Source of the DNA: Candidatus Cloacimonadota bacterium
GTDB taxonomy: Bacteria > Cloacimonadota > Cloacimonadia > JGIOTU-2
DNA length: 16,888 bases
Assembly: GCA_021160355.1 (NCBI GenBank)
Contig: JAGHCS010000138.1
Location: forward strand, 1-16,888
Reading direction: 5' to 3'
Part shown: one piece after another, positions 7,401-15,159 of the stretch
How positions within the stretch are numbered: the stretch's first letter is position 1
How the letters are laid out: every line of letters starts with the position of its first letter
Program-made: the position numbers and the translations under genes
The notes under the pieces: model-generated
What the model saw: only the letters and a program-made list of their open reading frames with translations
The model's database searches: none
What the model was told of the DNA's origin: nothing

Positions 7401-7775
7401 AAGGGCAACCTGCTTGCTTTGGCTGTGATGAGCATGCTCTTTCTATTCTCGGTTTTGTTCTATACGCTCTTTGTTGCATCCTTTTTCCGCAGCCAGAAAA
7501 GATATATGGAGATCATGGCATTCACCTCCTATCCCCTCTTTTTGATCTGCGGCTATTCCTGGCCCCTTTCTGCGATGCCGCTGCCTATAAAGTGGCTTGC
7601 TCACACCATTCCTACCACTCCGTTTTTCAACGGTTTCATTAAACTCAGCGTGATGGGAGGAGGATGGACATCAGTTAAGGGCTATGCTTTCCATTTGATA
7701 ATATTGGTGATGGTTTCTTTTGTTGCGGTTGTGTTGAGGTGGAGATATATAGAGAAAGTAAACAGTTCGCTGTAG
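7401..7775 (+). pseudogene. 3' fragment of an ABC-2 type transporter permease
   Basis: The only plus-strand coding sequence. The frame is open from 7353, but recognisable similarity starts at about 7401 (KGNLLALAVMSMLFLFSVLF) and runs to the TAG at 7773-7775. It resembles the last third of YhhJ-like ABC-2 permeases: a helix, a short cytoplasmic R-S-Q-K loop, the helix LFLICGYSWPLSAMP followed by the conserved P-x-x-x-x-W-L-x-x-x-x-P-x-T (PIKWLAHTIPTTPFF), and a last helix ending VVLRWRYIEK. Whole permeases have 350-400 residues; about 125 remain. The N-terminal helices and periplasmic domain are absent, as is a partner ATPase. The first possible start is TTG 7419, with no ribosome site. It is most likely a decaying remnant left by a deletion or rearrangement. 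Confidence 0.75.
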
Positions 7776-7822
7776 GAATAAACCCGTTTCTGACCTAAAA
7801 TTTCTCATTAACCCCGTCATCT

Positions 7823-7855
7823 CGTATCAATCCCCCTGCTGGGGGATTTGATACG
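7823..7855. repeat. Strong palindrome (hairpin 1 of a pair)
   Basis: CGTATCAATCCCCC (7823-7836) pairs with GGGGGATTTGATACG (7841-7855) around a 4-base loop TGCT, giving 14 pairs with one bulged T. It lies in the space between two convergent reading frames (permease remnant and lamin-tail protein). There is no U-tract on either strand, so it is not a classical intrinsic terminator. It could stop or protect mRNA from either side, or be part of a dispersed palindromic element. Confidence 0.7.
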
Positions 7856-7858
7856 CCT

Positions 7859-7901
7859 ATTACTTGGGTCTCCAAGCTAGGGTTTAGTGACCAGAAGTAA
7901 T
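7859..7901. repeat. Imperfect palindrome (hairpin 2 of a pair)
   Basis: ATTACTT (7859-7865) pairs with AAGTAAT (7895-7901), and after a small internal loop GGTC (7867-7870) pairs with GACC (7889-7892), giving 11 pairs in all. An alternative small hairpin CTTGG/CCAAG (7863-7867 with 7872-7876) competes with it. It begins 3 bases after hairpin 1 and ends 8 bases from the stop codon of the lamin-tail gene. The tandem arrangement suggests one element of about 80 bases. Confidence 0.55.
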
Positions 7902-7909
7902 GCCATTCT

Positions 7910-10402
7910 TCATTTTTCTCCGATGACCATCGTGGCTGTTTTTTCATATATTTTGCCACTCTGTTTTCCTCCCCCTTCAAGATGGATGATATAGATCCCA
8001 ATTGGTACAACATTTCCATTCTCATTCTTGCAGTCCCAGATAACTGTGCCCTGCGATCCCACCCACTGCTGGTCTGTGAGCCAACGCAACATTCTTCCTT
8101 TCATATCAAAAATACGGATATTTATCTTGGAGATCGGCTCCGGCAGGTTGTATTCGATGAGCACGGATTTCTTCTCCCTGTATGAGAGCGGATTGGGCGT
8201 GACGGTGAGTTCTACTTCTGGAATAATGTGCTCGACATACAAACTGTTCTGCTTACCTGGGGTTCCGCCCAAGGTGCTTACAGAACTATCCCAATTATCG
8301 GAATTCTCAGTAGGAAGGTGTGGATTGATGCGCTCGAGAGAGTTGTCCTCGATCTCCTTCCAGTCGCTGAAATAATGAATACTGTCGATCAGGCATCCGT
8401 TTGCGTCACGAAGCACAAGAATGTCTTCATCATTATTCAACGAAGGAAGCTCCCATGCAAATATGAAATTTGGAAGTGTGTCGAGATATGCAAAGCGTGC
8501 ATTCAATTCAAGAGAGTCGCCTGCTTCGGGAAGTATTACAACATATTCATCTTGAGATATTGTGCTTCTTGAAGATTGCAAAATAAGTGTATCGCTCTGA
8601 TCTGCAAGCGTCCAGCCGGCTATCTCCAGAGTGTGGTCAAAGATATTAAGAAGCTCGATCCATTCGGGTTGTTCCCAGGGCGGCGCTGCCTGTATTTCGT
8701 TTATGCAAAGAGGGTGGGAACCCGTTGTATTGTGGGTTGTCAGTAGTAGATTGTTTGAGATGTCCATATCTTGAGAGTCTTTCATATAAAATCCATATTG
8801 ATAATAGCCGGTTTCGGGGACGAAGGAATAGGAAAAACTCGCAGAATCTCCAGTCGAAATGTTAAAATAACCTGAATCCATTTCTTCCCCGACATCATAC
8901 TGTGCATTCCAGTTCAGATCATCAAAGAAAATATACTCGGCATTTGTCATCGGATTGAATCCAATATTTTTACATACGCCCGTCAACTTCAGATTTTCAC
9001 CGTATTCCTCTCTCGTGAATGTAATAACTGCAATGTCGTATTCTTTAGGAGTAATGCTGTTTACCTTTCCCGGTGTTGCACCAAGACTATCCACAGAAAC
9101 ACCCCAGTTGCTTGGAATATTTTCATAGGGATTTATTCGCTCCAGGGAATAATTATAGGGACAGGAAAACTCTGCAGGGTCGTAGCCCATCGAGTCCAGC
9201 TGAGTGTAGTATTTGTCCGAAACATAGACTTCATCCAGGGTTGTGTTATTCAAAGATGCCCAATCATATGTTTGGACAAGTGTAATATCATACCCATAAT
9301 AATCTTTCACTGCTGTCGTGTCCTCAGTAATAATAATGTATGAATAGGGGGCTATTTCTTTCTGAGTTGCAACCGCGATCCATCCTGAAGTTGCGTCTTT
9401 GATATGCCAATTTAGTGAAGAGAATGAGCTTTCAGAATTATTGAACAGTTCTATCCATTCAACGTTCGGTGTGCCTGCCATATACATGATCTCATTTATA
9501 ATTATCGGTGATTCTCCTACAAGGAATGATGACTCGTAAGAATTATTCGAGGGTGTTGTGTCGGCAGATAAAATGAGTTCTACATGATAATCATACAAGC
9601 CATTATCAAAAATTCCTAAAGAGATTTCAATCAGGTGTGTTTCGTGACTTTGAATATCTGCATCAATTAAATTTTCAGCAAAAAGGACTCCTGAGACGAA
9701 TATTTTGTAGGAACAACTGTCGGCCGGAATCGGGATGTCGGAATTATTATATGCGCTGAAGTGCAACCAGACGATGTCTGTGCTGTCGGGATGAATTGGT
9801 TGTATTATTACATTCTGCAAGACAACATCCTGCGGCATCTCGTTCGGTGCGCCGGGTGTGGGGTATTCACATTCAAGAAAATCTTCCTCGCAATTATCGG
9901 TATCGTGCCCATTTGGAAAGCGGATGAGTGTATGTCCGGAAGAGACATCTACAGCAAAAAAGATACCCGGATCGTGTGCATCTCCCGGAAGATTATTTGT
10001 ATTCGGAGAATCATACAGAATAGTATCGATCGTATCTCCTTCTGCTGAAAGGATGCGCACACCATCCGTTGCAGTTCCTCCATTTTGAAATTTCAAAACC
10101 CCAATCAAGTCTGCATTTTGAACCTGGGATTCTCCGATCAAGAGGTATTGATTTGGATATATAACATATTCGGGAAAGGTGAAACATAACTCGAAATTAG
10201 TGCCCGCTTTTTGTATTTGCCATCCTTCGAGCTGAACCGGCTGGATACCCGGGTTGTAGAGTTCGATCCACTCATTTCCGGTGTCGCCCCCCGCGGGATC
10301 GTAGAGTATTTCGTTGATCTTTATTTCCTGCGCATGCAAAGGCAGAATAAATATGCACAGGGCTATCACACTTGCAAATGAAACAAGAATCCGTATTCTC
10401 AT
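7910..10402 (-). CDS. Secreted protein with three lamin-tail domains and a C-terminal FlgD-like Ig domain
   Basis: Large exported protein of 830 residues with a signal peptide (basic start, hydrophobic 6-21, likely cleavage after PLHA at 24). Three lamin-tail domains, each opening with INEI and E-W-I-E-L, lie at about 27-187, 299-449 and 565-719. The second and third end with closely similar SLERINP...NW...S..LG.TPGK.NS blocks, showing internal duplication. Between them, at 190-295 and 452-560, are beta-rich CARDB/Ig-like spacers. The C-terminus (725-830) is a FlgD-like Ig domain with the NPLS...YNLPEP...IFDMKGR...G..V.WD....G..VPIGIYI wording seen in surface and type IX secretion cargo of FCB bacteria. 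A strong AGGAGG precedes ATG 10402. Its job is unknown; adhesion or a structural surface role is inference. It is the last gene of the long operon, 17 bases after the lipoprotein gene. Confidence 0.88.
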   Translation of the reverse strand: MRIRILVSFASVIALCIFILPLHAQEIKINEILYDPAGGDTGNEWIELYNPGIQPVQLEGWQIQKAGTNFELCFTFPEYVIYPNQYLLIGESQVQNADLIGVLKFQNGGTATDGVRILSAEGDTIDTILYDSPNTNNLPGDAHDPGIFFAVDVSSGHTLIRFPNGHDTDNCEEDFLECEYPTPGAPNEMPQDVVLQNVIIQPIHPDSTDIVWLHFSAYNNSDIPIPADSCSYKIFVSGVLFAENLIDADIQSHETHLIEISLGIFDNGLYDYHVELILSADTTPSNNSYESSFLVGESPIIINEIMYMAGTPNVEWIELFNNSESSFSSLNWHIKDATSGWIAVATQKEIAPYSYIIITEDTTAVKDYYGYDITLVQTYDWASLNNTTLDEVYVSDKYYTQLDSMGYDPAEFSCPYNYSLERINPYENIPSNWGVSVDSLGATPGKVNSITPKEYDIAVITFTREEYGENLKLTGVCKNIGFNPMTNAEYIFFDDLNWNAQYDVGEEMDSGYFNISTGDSASFSYSFVPETGYYQYGFYMKDSQDMDISNNLLLTTHNTTGSHPLCINEIQAAPPWEQPEWIELLNIFDHTLEIAGWTLADQSDTLILQSSRSTISQDEYVVILPEAGDSLELNARFAYLDTLPNFIFAWELPSLNNDEDILVLRDANGCLIDSIHYFSDWKEIEDNSLERINPHLPTENSDNWDSSVSTLGGTPGKQNSLYVEHIIPEVELTVTPNPLSYREKKSVLIEYNLPEPISKINIRIFDMKGRMLRWLTDQQWVGSQGTVIWDCKNENGNVVPIGIYIIHLEGGGKQSGKIYEKTATMVIGEK

Positions 10403-10419
10403 GGTGCCCTCCTGTGAGT

Positions 10420-11478
10420 TTATTTTTTGTCTATAGCTTTAAAAGTATTGCTTATAATTTCCAAGCCGATCAATGCACGAAGCTTTTCACCTTCCGGAAA
10501 ATACACTGCGTTATCTATCATATATGCAGTTTTCTGCTCCTCGTCATAGAAGCCCCAGCAGGCAAAGGTGCCACCTGTAAAGCTTGTCAAATTCTGCCAT
10601 CTTCCTGATAATTTATATGCTTTATAGCCAAGAAAATCTGCATTCTCCTGACGTACATCTTCTATTAAAAGCGTGTCTCCGCTGTAATATTTTTCCCCAA
10701 TTTCAAGCCGTTTTTGATAGAGCCACTCTTTTGACACTTTATTATCTTCCATGGGCTCCCAATACACGCTAAGGAAACGGTCGGGATATTTTTTCACCCG
10801 GCATAGGTAGGACACAAAATTAAGCGCGTCATCCCTTTTAAAAACCGTGTATTGTGAAGGTAAATCCATATACCAGGGGTAATGTTCCTTCTCATAATCG
10901 ATCTCTTTTTCGTTTAGTCCTAGCTTGTACACGACATCTTCTATTCTCTCTATTTCTGCTTTTTTATAGATATCAAAGATGAGGTTCAGGTTTTCAAAAG
11001 TGTACAGAAGTAACTGCTCAAGATCTTTTCCCAGTATAAAGATAACTCGCTGGTCTCTCGCCCAGAGGTCCTTTGCCGCAACCATTGTTGCAGGAAGCGA
11101 GTCCCCAATCATGGCAGCTTGCTCCGGAATGATCTCTTTCACGTATTTGGAGACGGATTGTTCCGAGCTTACATCACATAAAAATAGCAAATTTGCAAAT
11201 TTATAATAGGTATGGATATTTGAAATTTCATGCCTCTCGACCGTAAAAAGTATTTCATTGGTTGTGGTGAAAAATTGTCGTTCGAGAGATTTCTTTATTT
11301 CAAGTTGCCCGTAATCCCACGCTTTGTTATCTGCATAGGTAAAGATGCGGTGAGACTGTCCCCATGAAAGCGGCTTCTTGTGGTCTGTACTGCTCTTTCT
11401 CGCTGATGGGCCATTATCACAACCTGCGAAAAATAATACTGCGCACGCTGCAAACAAAAGAGCATATTTATGTCTCAT
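10420..11478 (-). CDS. DUF4837-like lipoprotein
   Basis: Protein of 352 residues with a lipoprotein signal peptide: MRHKYALLFAACAVLFFAGC, lipobox FAGC with C20 as the acylated residue, followed by D-N. The rest is soluble, mixed alpha/beta, with no membrane helix. The C-terminal third (LSGRWQNLTSFTGGTFACWGFYD, then AVYFPEGEKLRALIGLEII) matches my memory of the DUF4837 pattern R-G-L-W-E-x-x-N-x-x-x-G-G-P-F followed by a F-V-Y-x-P-x-x-x-K-R block. That family is known mainly from Bacteroidota and relatives and has no established function. Its start overlaps the end of pgsA by 11 bases, so it is translationally coupled to phospholipid synthesis. The family assignment is by eye and should be read as probable. 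Confidence 0.75.
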   Translation of the reverse strand: MRHKYALLFAACAVLFFAGCDNGPSARKSSTDHKKPLSWGQSHRIFTYADNKAWDYGQLEIKKSLERQFFTTTNEILFTVERHEISNIHTYYKFANLLFLCDVSSEQSVSKYVKEIIPEQAAMIGDSLPATMVAAKDLWARDQRVIFILGKDLEQLLLYTFENLNLIFDIYKKAEIERIEDVVYKLGLNEKEIDYEKEHYPWYMDLPSQYTVFKRDDALNFVSYLCRVKKYPDRFLSVYWEPMEDNKVSKEWLYQKRLEIGEKYYSGDTLLIEDVRQENADFLGYKAYKLSGRWQNLTSFTGGTFACWGFYDEEQKTAYMIDNAVYFPEGEKLRALIGLEIISNTFKAIDKK

Positions 11479-12019
11479 GTCGCTCCTTCCGAACCTGATA
11501 TATATAGATGATCGCTGACATCCATGCTAATAATGCAACCAAAAAATACATAATGGTAAGTATGGTGTCAATGATTACGATCTTCGGCAGAACTGCTCTA
11601 TATGCAAGAGTTGCGATGATAGTAACCATCTGCGTGGTGGTTTTCATTTTACCGTATCGGTTCGCAGCAAGAAAGATTCCCTTCTTCTTCAACAACTCGC
11701 GGTAGATCGTCAAAAATATTTCCCGCAACAAAATAATTGCAGTAAGCCACCATAAAACTATGCCCCAGTATGAAAATATTATAAGTGCTGATGCTACCAA
11801 CAGTTTATCTGCAAGCGGATCGATAATTTTTCCGAAATTTGAGACATATCCAAATTTTCGTGCTATAACACCATCAAACATGTCTGTCAGGGATGCAACA
11901 ACAAACATTATAAGGGTGAGAATAAAAAAGTCGTTAAGTGCACAATAAATAAAAATTGGTATCAGGATGATCCTGAGAATCGTGAGCGCATTCGGGATTT
12001 GGCGTTTAAATTTTTGCAC
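11468..12019 (-). CDS. pgsA: CDP-diacylglycerol-glycerol-3-phosphate 3-phosphatidyltransferase
   Basis: Integral membrane enzyme of 183 residues making phosphatidylglycerol phosphate from CDP-diacylglycerol and glycerol 3-phosphate, the committed step to phosphatidylglycerol and cardiolipin. The full CDP-alcohol phosphatidyltransferase signature D-x2-D-G-x2-A-R-x8-G-x3-D-x3-D is present: D46, D49, G50, A53, R54, G63, D67, D71. The N-terminus IPNALTILRIILIPIFI is the standard PgsA opening rather than that of phosphatidylserine synthase. Four to six hydrophobic helices follow. The start is GTG at 12019, with AAGGTGG about 12 bases upstream; it overlaps the ftsX-like gene by 14 bases. Confidence 0.93.
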   Translation of the reverse strand: MQKFKRQIPNALTILRIILIPIFIYCALNDFFILTLIMFVVASLTDMFDGVIARKFGYVSNFGKIIDPLADKLLVASALIIFSYWGIVLWWLTAIILLREIFLTIYRELLKKKGIFLAANRYGKMKTTTQMVTIIATLAYRAVLPKIVIIDTILTIMYFLVALLAWMSAIIYIYQVRKERHET

Positions 12020-12881
12020 TTTTTTTAAAAACCACCTTTGTTTTTTCTTTGTCTTTGAAAAGGAGATTGATCAGTGAGATCAGCATATAAAGCCCGAGCA
12101 GCACACATACAGAGCGCCAGCCATCGTTAAATTGCAGAATATTAATATTAAACAGAAGTAAAAGATCTTCTCCAAATAGCAGAACGAGCACTTCGAACAT
12201 TCCTGCGACGACGATGATCGTGATAATAAATTCCAGAATGAGATGCGGCAGTTTGAAGATGGATTTTATATTCATGCTTTTCCAGAGTTTCCATTTTTCT
12301 TTCTGCCTGCTGCGCATGAGCCGCCTGACAAGGAAAAGAACAAAACTAAAAAGTATCAAAACCAAAATTTGGGGCGCCCATTTGAACCTTGTGAAGAGCA
12401 TATTTATTGTGCCAAGCCGCGTGACCTCAACGGAGTTAAAATCAATTTGTTGAATCCTTTCGTCAGTAGAGAGCGAATCAATCATTGCTGTGAATTTTTT
12501 TAATGAAAATTCCAATGGATTAAGGTTTGCGTGTACAAAATCAGGGATTTTCTCAGGATCTACCCACTGGGGAAGTGTGGTCAAACCATAGGCTCTTTGC
12601 AACTCGTTGATGGTTTCCATGCTTGTAATGAGCTTGTGGTTCTCTATCTCAGGATAAGATAAAATGCTCAACATCACGTCTTCTGTCTGTGCCTGCGGAT
12701 TTATATATACAATAACCGCCGACCTCACAACCTCTCTGTGCAACACTCCTTCAAAAAAATCTTCTGCATAGAACATTGCAAGGAGCACGAGTGCGGTAAG
12801 GAGGATCAGGAACCAGATAATGATAAGATGCCCGATAAGGTCGGAATAGAGTTTTCTAAAAAGTGTAAAAAAACCTTTCAT
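12006..12881 (-). CDS. ftsX: FtsX-like cell division membrane protein (divergent)
   Basis: A 291-residue membrane protein with FtsX topology: a short cytoplasmic N-terminus, helix 1 at about 17-38, an extracytoplasmic domain at 39-165, then three helices at about 168-187, 212-236 and 257-275. The external domain follows the FtsX pattern: IVYINPQAQTEDVMLSIL, then the partner of the Y-I-S-K-E-E-A motif (LITSMETINELQRAYG), then the N-P-L block (NLNPLEFSL near 119-127). FtsX with the ATPase FtsE forms an ABC-like complex that activates peptidoglycan hydrolases at the septum. The C-terminal half is poorly conserved in wording, so the name rests mainly on topology and the external domain. No ftsE lies in the window. 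Its ATG overlaps the trmN6 stop (ATGA). Confidence 0.78.
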   Translation of the reverse strand: MKGFFTLFRKLYSDLIGHLIIIWFLILLTALVLLAMFYAEDFFEGVLHREVVRSAVIVYINPQAQTEDVMLSILSYPEIENHKLITSMETINELQRAYGLTTLPQWVDPEKIPDFVHANLNPLEFSLKKFTAMIDSLSTDERIQQIDFNSVEVTRLGTINMLFTRFKWAPQILVLILFSFVLFLVRRLMRSRQKEKWKLWKSMNIKSIFKLPHLILEFIITIIVVAGMFEVLVLLFGEDLLLLFNINILQFNDGWRSVCVLLGLYMLISLINLLFKDKEKTKVVFKKSAKI

Positions 12882-13582
12882 AAATGCTTTTTAATCTCCG
12901 CTACAAATAATTTGCTCTTTTGCGTCCATTTAGATAAATCGAGTTCGTCTTGTGAAGATTTCCATGTTCCGCTTTGATTTTTTATATCTTTGAAAAACTG
13001 AATGCGCGAGAGCTTCATGAGAGAATGTAATCCCACCTTTTCTAAAAATTCTTCGAGGCGTGCCACAGGATAGATAAGAAATCCTGTTCCTTGAGTTTTG
13101 AGCAAATAATCAAAGGCGCTTAGCACATCTTCCATAGTGCTGAGCATTTCGTGGCGAGCATAAAGCTTTTCTTTGGAAAGACTGTGCTTTCCTATATTTT
13201 TGGGAAAAAATGGTGGATTCGAGAAAGCACAATCAAATTTTTGCGGATTAAAATATTCTTTAATCTTTCGTCCGTCTGCATTGATGAGAACTATTCTCTC
13301 TTCCAATCCTGCGTGAATAATATTCTCTTTTGCAAGTTCGAAGAGAGATTCCTGTATCTCTATTGCGGTTATTGTTATATTTTTTAGTTTTGCTGCAAGC
13401 AGTAATGAGATAATACCCGACCCGGTTCCGAACTCAAAAGCATTTCCTCTATAGCCAAATCCCAGCCGTTTTATGATCGTATATAAAAGTATCAGCGAAT
13501 CTTCTGTGCTTCGGTATCCACGTTTATTCTGGCGCAAATGAAGGTCGTCATATTGCAGATCATCCAGTGTGATTTCCGGCAT
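12878..13582 (-). CDS. trmN6: TrmN6/YfiC-like adenine-N6 methyltransferase
   Basis: Cytosolic SAM-dependent methyltransferase of 234 residues. E. coli YfiC methylates A37 of tRNA1-Val. The N-terminal LDDLQYDDLHLRQNKRGYR with a following S-T-E-D-S-L corresponds to the family's Q-x-x-x-G-Y-R-F-s-x-D-a-l-L-L block. The SAM-binding motif I is EFGTGSGIISL at 50-60, an acidic AIEIQ follows at about 73-77, and the catalytic NPPF sits at 122-125 in FSNPPFFP, typical of adenine or glutamine N-methylation. Its substrate cannot be read from sequence; a YfiC relative acting on another RNA is possible. It starts 6 bases after dut and overlaps ftsX by 4. Confidence 0.85.
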   Translation of the reverse strand: MPEITLDDLQYDDLHLRQNKRGYRSTEDSLILLYTIIKRLGFGYRGNAFEFGTGSGIISLLLAAKLKNITITAIEIQESLFELAKENIIHAGLEERIVLINADGRKIKEYFNPQKFDCAFSNPPFFPKNIGKHSLSKEKLYARHEMLSTMEDVLSAFDYLLKTQGTGFLIYPVARLEEFLEKVGLHSLMKLSRIQFFKDIKNQSGTWKSSQDELDLSKWTQKSKLFVAEIKKHL

Positions 13583-13588
13583 ATTTGA

Positions 13589-14020
13589 TTATCCTGTATG
13601 ACCAAATCCACCATCGCTTCGTTCTGTTTCTTCTAAAGAAGCACTTTCCTCTAATTCCGCTTGTTCTACTTTTGCAAATACCATTTGAGCAATCCGCATG
13701 TTCATCGTAACGGTAAAGGATTCATTTCCAAAATTGAATAGTATCACTTTAACCTCACCACGATAATCTGCATCAATTGTACCTGGTGAATTCAGCACTC
13801 CGATTTTGTGTGTGGCTGCTAACCCGCTTCGGGGTCGAACTTGCGCTTCATACCCTTGTGGTATTTCCAACGAGATTCCTGTTTGGATAAGCGCCACATC
13901 CTTGGGCTGAATAATGAGTTCGTCAACATCGGCATAGAGATCAAAGCCCGAGGAATGTTCAGTCATTTTTTGAGGTGTGTGTGCTGTGTGTGTGAGTTTT
14001 TTAAATTTTATATTGATCAT
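13589..14020 (-). CDS. dut: dUTP diphosphatase (dUTPase)
   Basis: Trimeric dUTPase, 143 residues, hydrolysing dUTP to dUMP and pyrophosphate to keep uracil out of DNA and feed dTMP synthesis. All five family motifs are visible: SSGFDLYAD (23-31), PRSGLA (63-68), GTIDADYRGEV (80-90, with catalytic D83 and the uracil-stacking Y86), RIAQMVF (109-115) and RSDGGFGHTG (134-143). Motif V has S-D instead of the common G-x and H in place of S, variants within what the family allows, and the protein ends exactly at the motif with no tail. The start shares a base with the stop of the prenyl synthase gene (TAATG). Confidence 0.96.
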   Translation of the reverse strand: MINIKFKKLTHTAHTPQKMTEHSSGFDLYADVDELIIQPKDVALIQTGISLEIPQGYEAQVRPRSGLAATHKIGVLNSPGTIDADYRGEVKVILFNFGNESFTVTMNMRIAQMVFAKVEQAELEESASLEETERSDGGFGHTG

Positions 14021-14910
14021 TAAAATTCACGTGTTGCAACATAGATACAGATTTTTTTCAGGAACTCCGCCTTGGGTCCGTAAAAAGAAATTATATTCTG
14101 CGCCTTAAGCATAAGCTCATCGCGTTTTTCCTTTGCCTTCGCCAGCCCGTAAACCTTGGGATAGGTTGCTTTTCCGACCTTTACGTCCTTGCCGGATTTC
14201 TTTCCCATCTTCTTGGTCGTTCCTTCTACATCGAGAATATCGTCCACGATTTGAAAGAGCAATCCGAGAGTTTCTCCAAATTCAGTAATGCGTATGATAT
14301 CATCCTCGCTTGCCTCGCCCATAATTGCACCGAATCGGATTGCCATGCAGATTAGCTTGGCGGTTTTATTTATATGTATGTAATCGAGGATTTCTGCGTT
14401 TACTTTTTTTCCTTCGCTCAAAATATCCACAACCTGTCCGGCGATCAAGCCTTTGCTGCCTATTATCTCTGTAAATTCTGAGATCATTTGGGCTTTGAAT
14501 TTCGGTTTCACATCCAGCTGAAGCATCAACCGAAACGCTTCCATGATTAAGGCGTCACCTGCAAGGAGTGCAATATCCTGTCCGAATTCCACATGGTTTG
14601 ATGATTTTCCTCTTCGCAGATCATCATCATCAATATCGGGGAGGTCGTCATGAATAAGCGAATAGGTATGTATCAATTCAATTGCTGCTGCAACGGGCAA
14701 TATCTTCTTGTCCATGTGCCCGAAAAGCTGATACGTCGTAATTGTCAAATACGGTCTGATCCGCTTACCTCCTGCAAAAAGCGTATAGCGCATGGCTTTA
14801 TGAATTATTTTAGGATATTCATCTTTTCTTGGTAAAAACCGATCTATAACAATGTTGACCAATTCCCGTTTCTCTTTAACATCCTTTTTCAGTCGCATCA
14901 TTTTAGTCAT
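14020..14910 (-). CDS. ispA: Polyprenyl diphosphate synthase (farnesyl/geranylgeranyl type)
   Basis: Trans-type isoprenyl diphosphate synthase of 296 residues that condenses IPP with allylic diphosphates; its product feeds undecaprenyl phosphate and quinone side chains. Motifs: FAGGKRIRPYL (45-55); the first aspartate-rich motif HDDLPDIDDDDLRRG (87-101), with the two-residue insertion of bacterial short-chain enzymes; LLAGDAL; and the second motif QIVDDILDVEG (220-230). Bulky Y83 five residues before the first motif is as in E. coli IspA and suggests a short product (C15, perhaps C20), but chain length cannot be settled by eye. ATG 14910 is set by AAGGAG eight bases upstream. The order xseB-ispA is a classic operon arrangement. 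Confidence 0.92.
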   Translation of the reverse strand: MTKMMRLKKDVKEKRELVNIVIDRFLPRKDEYPKIIHKAMRYTLFAGGKRIRPYLTITTYQLFGHMDKKILPVAAAIELIHTYSLIHDDLPDIDDDDLRRGKSSNHVEFGQDIALLAGDALIMEAFRLMLQLDVKPKFKAQMISEFTEIIGSKGLIAGQVVDILSEGKKVNAEILDYIHINKTAKLICMAIRFGAIMGEASEDDIIRITEFGETLGLLFQIVDDILDVEGTTKKMGKKSGKDVKVGKATYPKVYGLAKAKEKRDELMLKAQNIISFYGPKAEFLKKICIYVATREF

Positions 14911-14934
14911 TGGATTTCTCCTTTACAATACGCC

Positions 14935-15159
14935 TTATTCGTCATGTGGTTCCTCGTCCTCATTCTCATCCTCGTGTATCTCATTAAGTAGAGCTATCTT
15001 ATTCTCTATCTTTTTCAGTTTTGAAGAACACTGCTTTATCAGATTGATGCCTTCCTCATAATATTCAAGAGAATTTTCAATATCAATATTTCCATTTTCA
15101 AGAGTTTCCACAATTTCCTGAAGTCTCTCCAATGCTTTTTCAAACTTTATTTCTGCCAT
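14935..15159 (-). CDS. xseB: Exodeoxyribonuclease VII small subunit
   Basis: A 74-residue helical protein matching XseB: KFEKALERLQEIVETLENGN is the family's F-E-x-x-L-x-x-L-E-x-I-V-x-x-L-E-x-G block, followed by the second helix with SLEYYEEGINLIKQC. Several copies bind the catalytic XseA subunit, and the enzyme degrades single-stranded DNA. The tail (EDENEDEEPHDE) is strongly acidic. xseA is not in the window. The ATG follows the thiN stop codon directly, and AGGAAG inside the end of thiN serves as the ribosome site. Confidence 0.95.
   Translation of the reverse strand: MAEIKFEKALERLQEIVETLENGNIDIENSLEYYEEGINLIKQCSSKLKKIENKIALLNEIHEDENEDEEPHDE

Noticed and set aside
7795..8025. 76-codon minus-strand frame across the palindromes
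   Set aside because: It overlaps the end of the lamin-tail gene in another frame and its unique part is translated hairpin sequence.
8000..10400. Several plus-strand open frames opposite the lamin-tail gene
   Set aside because: They mirror a long, clearly coding minus-strand gene, have no ribosome sites and show no domain likeness.
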